Part shown: positions 57,499 through 64,000 of the stretch, piece by piece | Layout of the letters: each line of letters begins with the position of its first letter | Numbering within the stretch: position 1 is the first letter of the stretch | NCBI GenBank assembly: GCA_029216955.1 | Contig: JANAVB010031417.1 | Location: 22,661,079-22,725,078, forward strand | Source: Iris pallida | Taxonomy: Eukaryota; Streptophyta; Magnoliopsida; Asparagales; Iridaceae | DNA length: 64,000 nucleotides | Direction of reading: 5' to 3' | Made by a program: the position numbers and the translations under genes | The notes under the pieces: model-generated | Told to the model about the DNA's origin: nothing | The model's input: the letters and a program-made list of their open reading frames with translations, nothing else | Database searches by the model: none

Positions 57499-58490
57499 TC
57501 TACAGATGAGAGCCTTCGCAGACTTCGACCCCAGGCTTTAGCTGGATTGCTGGATGACTTCACTATAGCAGAGGATGGATTCCTGAGGCATGGCAGCCGA
57601 TTGTGCGTGCCGAAGGGAGAGCTGGTAGAGGCAGTCTTGCAGGAGGCACCCGATCGAGATATTCTATTCACCCTGGTGCTAACAAGATGTACCGTGACTT
57701 GCGGGAACATCTTTGGTGGCACGGGATGAAGAGAGATGTATCACGTTTCATCTCGAGATGCCTAGTTTGCCAGCAGGTCAAGGCGGAGCGCCAGAGGCCA
57801 GCTGGTTTGTTGCAGCCGTTATCCATTCCCGAGTGGAAGTGGGAACATATTACGATGGACTTCGTTTCAGGCTTCCTCGTTCCCAAGGAGGGAAGGATGC
57901 CATCTGGGTCATCGTAGACAGGATGACGAAGTGTGCGCACTTCATACCCTTCAAGGTGGGGCTTTCCACCGAGAAGTTGGCAGAGCTATACATGCAGCAG
58001 ATAGTTCGCCTACACGAAGTGCCGGTGAGCATCGTGTCAGACAGAGACAGTAGATTCACAACCCACTACTGGAGCTTGCAGGAGGAGTTGGACAGTAGGC
58101 TCAAGTTCAGTACGGCATACCACCACAGACAGATGGGCAGTCCGAGAGGACGATACAGATGCTGGAGTATATGCTGAGGACTTGCGTGCTGGACTTCGGA
58201 GGATCATGGGAGAGCCATCTGCACTTGGTAGAGTTTTCATACAACAACAGCTACCAGGCCAGTATTGGTATGTCTCCTTTCGAGGCGCTATATGGACGAC
58301 GATGCCGCATACCGCTCTTTTGGGATGATGTCGGAGACAGAGTTATGCTTGGGCCAGAGATGATCACGGATGCAGCAGAGAAAGTCGGGATGATCAGAGA
58401 CAGGCTCAGAGTAGCTCAGGACAGGCAGAAACACTGGGCTGATGCTAGTCGCAGGCCGATGGAGTTCGCAGACGTGATATGGTGCTAGTG
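57499..58490 (+). pseudogene. Integrase
   Basis: Zinc-binding HHCC part: HPGANKMYRDLREHLWWHG and CLVCQQVK (57670-57790). Core: first Asp in HITMDFVSGF (about 57850), second in VSDRDSRFT (about 58040), third acidic residue in the QSER-type motif (about 58140), now split by a one-base deletion. Then SYQASIGMSPFEALYGRRCR. At least three frameshifts (about 57650, 57880 and 58130) break the reading. Confidence 0.9.
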
Positions 58491-58871
58491 AAGATATCAC
58501 CTACTCGAGGGACGATCCGGTTCGGACGAGGAGGGAAGCTGAGCCCCAGATACATCGGGCCGTTCGAGATACTTGGCAGGATTGGAGAGGTAGCTTACAG
58601 GGTTGCACTACCACCCAATCTAGCAGGAGTTCACGACGTCTTCCACGTATCTCATCTGAGGAGATATGTTCCAGACCCCAGTCATGTGCTAGATCATTCA
58701 GAGTTGGAGGTCGGACCGAGCCTTACAGTTTCAGAGCAGCCAGTGGAGATATTAGACAGGAGGGAGAAAAGGCTGAGGAACAAGGTTATACCCCTAGTAA
58801 GAGTATCTTGGAGCCGTCACTCCCCAGGTGAATCTACTTGGGAGAGGGAGTCGGACATGAGGGAGAGATAA
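58479..58871 (+). pseudogene. Integrase C-terminus (GPY/F module) and chromodomain
   Basis: 130 codons in a new frame: KLSPRYIGPFEILGRIGEVA is the GPY/F module, and HDVFHVSHLRRYVPDPSHVL follows. The end, KRLRNKVIPLVRVSWSRHSP then STWERESDMRE, matches the plant chromovirus chromodomain (RVxW...ATWExE). Chromodomains direct integration to heterochromatin, which fits the nested insertions here. Confidence 0.9.
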
Positions 58872-59046
58872 CCCTACTTGTTCGACCCAACCGCTGCGAG
58901 GGAACCACCCGTTCTCGCTTGATACCTTAGAGGTTAGTTTCGATCGCAGCCTTAGTCATTTTGTTGCATTACTTGCTATGTTAGAATATTGTCGGGTCTT
59001 CAATCCTTGTGAATTTCGAGGACAAAATTTTCAAGGAGGGAAGACT
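58872..59046 (+). other. Family-3 internal tail with polypurine tract
   Basis: GTGAATTTCGAGGACAAAAT leads to AAGGAGGGAAGACT (59033-59046), directly before the 3' LTR. Confidence 0.8.
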
Positions 59047-60358
59047 TGTAAGCCCCTGTTTTTCAATTTTAGTTTTATTAATGCTAATTAATTTTTAATG
59101 CTAATGTTGGCCTTAAAATATTTTATTAGGATTTTTAGGAATTTTTTTAATTTTTAAATGAGTTTTATATATAAAAATATCACTTTGCAAATTATTTGAA
59201 ATTTATTAAATAGGTTTTGCAATTTTTGAAATGTTATTTATATCAGTTTGTAATTAGAAATTTGATTTTAATTGAGGAATGCAAATATTATTTTGCATTT
59301 TTTACTGTAAAACTCCTTATGCAATTTCCTAATTCCCGAGGGTCCTATTGCAAACTACCAAACCCCCCCCCCCCACACGACCAGCTCTCTCTCTCTCTCT
59401 CCTCTGAACTCACCAACCCCCGTTGACCCCTGCCCCGACCGACTACGACCGCTGCCCCCGTCGAATCCGGCTGCCCCGACCGCCCTCTTTCCCTATAAAA
59501 CACTCCGCTCTCTCCCCCAGACCTAAAACCCTAGCTCTACACCCTCATCGACCACCACAGCCCACTCCCTTCCCCAAAACACTTCGCCGGAACCCTAACC
59601 CCGACGAAGTCTCGTTCTCACAATCCCGACACCATCATCGACCACCACCACCGCCATCCGCTTCGCCACGCCGAGCTGGACGCAGCGCCACCGGAGCGCC
59701 ACCGGAGCGCCACCGTCCCGACGCCCCAAGCCGCCGCCTCCGCCTTCGAAACTTCTTCGAGAAGTCGGACACGTGAGTAACAGAACTCAATCGTGTCATG
59801 CGTGTCTCGCCTTCACGTACGAGACTCGCCAGGACACAACGAGCATGGTGCTGTGCTCGGACACGCGAGGCTGAGCTCGTGCGTGTCGTGCATAGCACGA
59901 ACACGAGGATCCCTGTGTCCCAAACTGTCCGGACACAGGCTCGTGTTTATATTTTTTTTATAATGTCTAACCTAAAACTAAATAAAATAAATAAAACCCT
60001 ATTCCTAACAGACGGGCCAACTGGCCCACTGGCCAGCGCGCAGTAATTAAACCCCCTCCCCCCCCCCCCCCCCCGCTCTGTTAGCCCGAGTTCGAGCCCC
60101 CCCTTCTTCTTTCTGTTTCCTTTTTCTTTTCTTTTCTGTTTTCTTTTCTTTTTCTTTTTGTGTATTTTTATGTATAATATATGTATATATATATTAATAT
60201 ATATATATGTATATACTGTATTTTAACAGTATTTAATATATATGTATATATTTTATAGTTAGTAAATTATATATATATATAGTTTTTATATATATTTTCC
60301 TATGTATATATATATTATATATATACACTATATTATTAAGTGTATTCTTATATATATA

Positions 60359-60436
<78 letters not shown>

Positions 60437-62346
60437 TATATTGTATATATATATAATACTTTATAAATTAAGTATTTTTCCTTATATATCTATATATATC
60501 CTTTTAGCATAGGTATGTATATATCTTTTGTATAAATTTGTCTTATTAAAATAATAATATTTATTTTGACTATTATCAAATTGTATTTTCATTGTGTTTT
60601 TTACTGCAACCATTTGGTGTCTAAGCCTAGCATGGGTATTTGGGCTCAAATGTGTTTTCACACATTCAAGACCTGTACAAGTCATATTGGACTTGATTCA
60701 TTGCCTTGGGTCCTGTATTTGAACTTTGGTTCAAATTATATACATGGACAAAACGCAGATAATTAATTATTGTGTGCATTGCTGTTTTTGATTTTCTAAA
60801 AATACTTAAATTATTGCTAAAATTATGGAAAATAGTATTTAGATACTATGTTAAGTTAGCTAATTTAGTATAATTTTTGTAGTATTTAATTTACTGTTTT
60901 GCCACTAGTTTGGCATATGAAACCAAAACTCATTTTTTGTATACTTAGGAAACTGATTTTTATAAATATTTGTACTGGTTAATAAATTCCAGAAAAATTA
61001 TAATAAATTTCTATGATTAACAAGGATCACCTTGGTACTTTACTTTAAGAAAACTAGGCTTTTTATCTACTTCAAAAATTGTTAGAACACAATGATCTTT
61101 TGATTTATTTATTGATTAATTACGACTTATAGTTTTTTTGTTTTTGGAGTTTTAGTCGTGTTGAACCCCATCCCTCACTAGTGTAAAGACCCTAGAAAGT
61201 TAGTTAACATAGTGTGTCACCCCACATTGGTCTCCTATGCCAAGTCATTATTTTGGCTAGGTGCCCAATTACAATCGTATTTCACCAATTAGTGTCCTAG
61301 TGTTTTAGCTTAGTGTAAAACTAAGTTATTATATTTTACTTCTACAGCGACGAGTTACTGGACATCCATAGCACTGTTATCGCAGCTTGTTTTATTTTGT
61401 TTTGCTAGAGGCAAGTACTTCTACGAACTTTACATATTGTCACATAAAATGAACTGCAAACCCCACCATGTTAAATACTGATCCTTGGGATAGCAAGTTA
61501 GATCTCTACATGTTGTACTTTCAGTTACTACCATGCTTAGAACAGTCTTGATGTATCTCTTACATGATTAGAATATGGGTTATAGGGAAACTGTTAGTAG
61601 TGTACGTGATTATGCCCCCTTCTCCCTACGTATGTACCGAGCAAGGTCGACATTTTATATGTATACCTTGTCGTAGGCTTTATCTCAACGCGGATTTGTA
61701 CGTATGTACATCTGTCGTCGTTTCACTTGTACGAAAGTACATTTATTATGTGCCTCCAGCACATTGTACATCTTTACCGATCACGTACCTGCTACAGTTT
61801 TAAACATTTCATATACATCTGTCTCTATGACATATGTCCTTGCCATGATAGACTGTGTGATGCCATGCTTTCCAGTTATTTTCTCTCATGTTCATTTCCA
61901 TGTTTCATATGCTAGTTTGCTAGATTTAGTACTTGCTCCCGTCCTGACAGGATAACGTTTAGGTGTCCTTACTGAGGAGGATTACTCTGTGACACATACT
62001 ATGGAAATACTGTCGAGGACCCGGCTGCTTTACGAGGATGTTCCTGCAGGGAACCTCGCTTAGTTGTCTTTTTTACTTAGACTTTTGAGAGTAGACATGT
62101 ATTAGACTATATCATTTTGTAACTGGACATGTATCCAGTTTTACATTTCAGTTTACTTGTACTTGGATATTTTACTATATACGACGACTTTTGTGTTTGG
62201 AGCATTTATGATTCTTCTTCACTTATAGAACTGTTAGCACATTTAGTCTTATCCTGTTGTCTTTAGAACAGCTTACTACGTTTTATCTCAACGTAGGCTG
62301 GGCATGACTCGGCCTGGCCCAACAATTTGGGTAACGGGTCGTGACA
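59047..62346 (+). repeat. 3' LTR of family-3 element (3300 bp)
   Basis: Collinear with the 5' LTR. Many small indels at C-runs and TA microsatellites and scattered substitutions make it visibly more diverged than the family-1 LTR pair, so this insertion is older. The TATA box is at 59494-59500. Confidence 0.95.
60170..60465. repeat. TA microsatellite block, 3' LTR
   Basis: TA runs, the longest at about 60365-60413. Confidence 0.9.
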
Positions 62347-62351
62347 GGTAG

Positions 62352-62635
62352 GGTAGGTTTGCAGTAAGGTCCCCAGAGATTGGGGACTTGCACAAAGACC
62401 CCAATCCCAAACAGTTTACAAAAATTAATTTGTAAACTCTTATTAAAACAATTGATTTTTTTCCAAAATGATATTAAAACAAAATTAAATATTACATAAT
62501 GATATATTTTGATTTAAAAATCATTTAAAAATTCTAGAAAAATCCTAAAATCATAATAAATTATTTTAAAGCTAAATAGGTCATTAGCAACTAATTAACA
62601 CTAATTAAATTAAATTTAAAAAACAGGGGCTGACA
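62352..62635 (-). repeat. Family-3 LTR, 5' start piece (minus strand)
   Basis: The minus strand starts TGTCAGCCCCTG at 62635 and ends in the C-rich block where the plus-strand element inserted. It completes the split 3' LTR. Confidence 0.85.
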
Positions 62636-63325
62636 AGTCTTTCCTCCTTAAAAAATTTCGTCCTCGAAATTCACAAGGATTGAAGACCCTACAATTTCCT
62701 AACATAGCAAGCAATGCAACAAATGACTAAGGCTACGATTAAAACTAACCTCTAAGGTATCAAGCGGAACGGGTGGTTCCCTCGCAGCTGTTGGGTCGAA
62801 CAAGTAAGGATCTCTCCCACATGTCCGACTCCCTCTCCCAAGTAGATTCACCCGAGAGTGACGGCTCCAAGCTACTCGTACTAAGGGTATAACCTTGTTC
62901 CACAGTCTCTTCTCCCTCCTGTCTAATATCTCCACTGGCTGCTCAGTAACTGCAAGGCTCGGTCCGATCTCCAACTCTGAATGATCTAGCACATGACTGG
63001 GGTCCGGAACATATCTCCTCAGCTGAACACATGAAAGACATCGTGAACTCCTGCTAGGTTGGGTAGAAGTACAACCCTGTAAGCTACCTCTCCGATCCTG
63101 CCAAGTATCTCGAACGGCCTGATGTATCTGGGGCTCAGCTTGCCTCCTCGTCCGAACCGGATCGTCCCTCTAGTAGGTATATCTTCACTAGCACCATATC
63201 TCCGTCGACAAACTCCATCGGTCTGCGACTAGCATCAGCCCAGTGTTTCTGCCTGTCCTGAGCTACTCTGAGCCTATCTCTGATCATCCCGACCTTCTCT
63301 GCTGCATCCGTGATCATCTCTGGTC
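62636..63325 (-). pseudogene. Minus-strand family-3 pol C-terminus (chromodomain, GPY/F, integrase tail)
   Basis: After a polypurine tract (62636-62650) the minus strand encodes LDHSELEIGPSLAVTEQPVE and REKRLWNKVIPLVRVAWSRH (chromodomain region, 62800-62992). Next come GPY/F-like sequence around 63080-63160 with indels, and the MITDAAEKVGMIRDRLRVAQ segment (63135-63317) equivalent to 58360-58430. A deletion near 63020-63040 and frameshifts inactivate it. It is cut by the assembly gap. Confidence 0.88.
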
Positions 63326-63338
63326 NNNNNNNNNNNNN
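63326..63338. other. Assembly gap (13 N)
   Basis: Sequences on the two sides are unrelated: pol on the left, GCGTAA-rich DNA on the right. The true distance and joining are unknown. Confidence 0.99.
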
Positions 63339-64000
63339 TTTCGTGCGTAAAAGAGCATCAACATTTGTCTTTACGCTAACAACTGCCCTCTACGATCAGA
63401 ATCATCCTCTGTATGCTGACACGTGTCCCATCATTTCAATAAGAATAGGATACATGTACACACGTTCTTCGAAATAGGTGGCATGAAGACCACGTAGGCA
63501 CACCACGTTCCAAACTGGCCAGAACGAATTGGGCATAAAAAGATGAGCGTAAACTAGCTCTGTCATGGGTTTCCAGCGTAAAGTGGTTATCGAATAACCT
63601 TGAGCGTAAAATGGCTCAAATAGACTTACGCACACATTGTTTTTTATGAGCGTAAGGACTCATGTAAAACCCTGTGCGTAAAAGAAACCATTCAGTGAGC
63701 GTAAAGTAGCTCGATCTCTATAAACGACAATGGTCTTTGTATGAGACAAATTCTATTGAATTCTGTGGTAAATGCCATCATTGATATCTTCATGTCAAAG
63801 TTGCATTAAATGCGAGATTTATAGCTTTTGTCCAGCGTGAAAGAGGCTGCTCAGTCCTTGGCGTAAAATCACCGGTGTAGACCCAAGCGTAAAAAAATCA
63901 ATCTGCTTAGCATAATACAATTAGCCTTATCTTGGGCGTAAAGAAATTCCCCGCTCTGTTAGGCGTAAAGCAGGCCACTTACGAATGAGATGACTCTTTC
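63339..64000. repeat. GCGTAA word-saturated sequence of unknown class
   Basis: About 13 GCGTAA or TTACGC in 660 bp, against about 0.3 expected, nearly all on the plus strand and mostly as GCGTAAA. By analogy with the word-saturated zones elsewhere in this window it may be part of another LTR, but no terminus or pol is seen. No gene is supported. Confidence 0.55.

Larger units (their letters stand above)
50743..62346 (+). mobile_element. Full-length family-3 Gypsy chromovirus (Tekay-type), TSD GGTAG
   Basis: 5' LTR 50743-54060 (3318 bp), internal region 54061-59046 (4986 bp), 3' LTR 59047-62346 (3300 bp). Both LTRs begin TGTAAGCCCC and end TCGTGACA. TSD GGTAG occupies 50738-50742 and 62347-62351. 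The domain order gag, protease, RT, RNase H, integrase, chromodomain identifies a chromovirus. Tekay/Del-type is favoured by the long LTRs and Gag style. It inserted in the opposite orientation into an LTR of its own family. Confidence 0.95.
37312..63325 (-). mobile_element. Minus-strand family-3 Gypsy element, split by nested insertions
   Basis: The 3' LTR is recovered in three pieces: 37312-37896, 48195-50737 and 62352-62635. Placed in order they match the two LTRs of the plus-strand element at 50743-62346 along their full length, about 3.4 kb in total. The internal region starts at 62636 with a polypurine tract and the pol C-terminus, running left-to-right on the minus strand until the assembly gap. 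A family-2 solo LTR and a plus-strand family-3 element are inserted in the 3' LTR, each with a clear TSD. Confidence 0.85.

Overview
This window is plant nuclear DNA, from an angiosperm with a transposon-rich intergenic region. The evidence is Ty3/Gypsy chromovirus and Ty1/Copia retrotransposons, a CACTA DNA transposon, many foldback MITEs with 8- or 9-bp target duplications, a tRNA-derived SINE and long TA microsatellites. I found no intact host protein-coding gene, rRNA or tRNA gene. The species cannot be named from the sequence. A 13-N assembly gap lies at 63326-63338.

Left part (1-20643) is a four-level nest. The outermost layer is a minus-strand Copia element (16234-20643) cut inside its reverse transcriptase. 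It holds a minus-strand LTR of family 2 (14670-16233), which is broken by a minus-strand family-1-type LTR (10229-14669). That LTR is in turn broken by a plus-strand family-1 element (1-10228). The family-1 element has LTRs of 4584 bp and encodes only a short zinc-knuckle Gag-like protein, so it must borrow its enzymes. Its two LTRs differ by roughly 20 substitutions in 2582 bp, so it is the youngest dated layer.

Middle part (20644-37311) is low-copy intergenic DNA peppered with small transposons. Several have target duplications that can be read directly: 21698-21916, 22670-23062, 28427-28601, 28617-30129 and 36621-36772 (9 bp), 27388-27644 (8 bp, one mismatch), and a SINE at 33468-33576 (15 bp). 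Two larger TIR elements carry unusual cores. 23421-24961 contains about 1.2 kb of T-rich repeats. 28617-30129 contains an array of palindromes.

Right part (36968-63325) is a second nest. A minus-strand LTR end of another family (36968-37311) was hit by a minus-strand family-3 Gypsy element (from 37312). Its 3' LTR is now split into three pieces by a family-2 solo LTR (37897-48189, TSD AAAAT) and by a full-length plus-strand family-3 element (50743-62346, TSD GGTAG). The solo LTR itself contains a 7032-bp CACTA element (40105-47136, TSD AGG) that carries a captured exon from a DUF632-family host gene. The plus-strand family-3 element keeps recognisable gag, protease, RT, RNase H, integrase and chromodomain regions, but five in-frame stops and about six frameshifts disable them.

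The most unusual theme is that the LTRs of several unrelated families contain zones saturated with one short word that is scattered rather than tandem. The words are GTGTC/GACAC in families 1 and 3, TTGAC/GTCAA in the family-1 relative, GCGCA in one family-2 LTR and in the Copia LTR, GCCGCAT in the other family-2 LTR, and GCGTAA after the gap. Several resemble plant transcription-factor cores. This could be an enhancer strategy used by these LTRs. That idea is an inference and needs computation and functional data.
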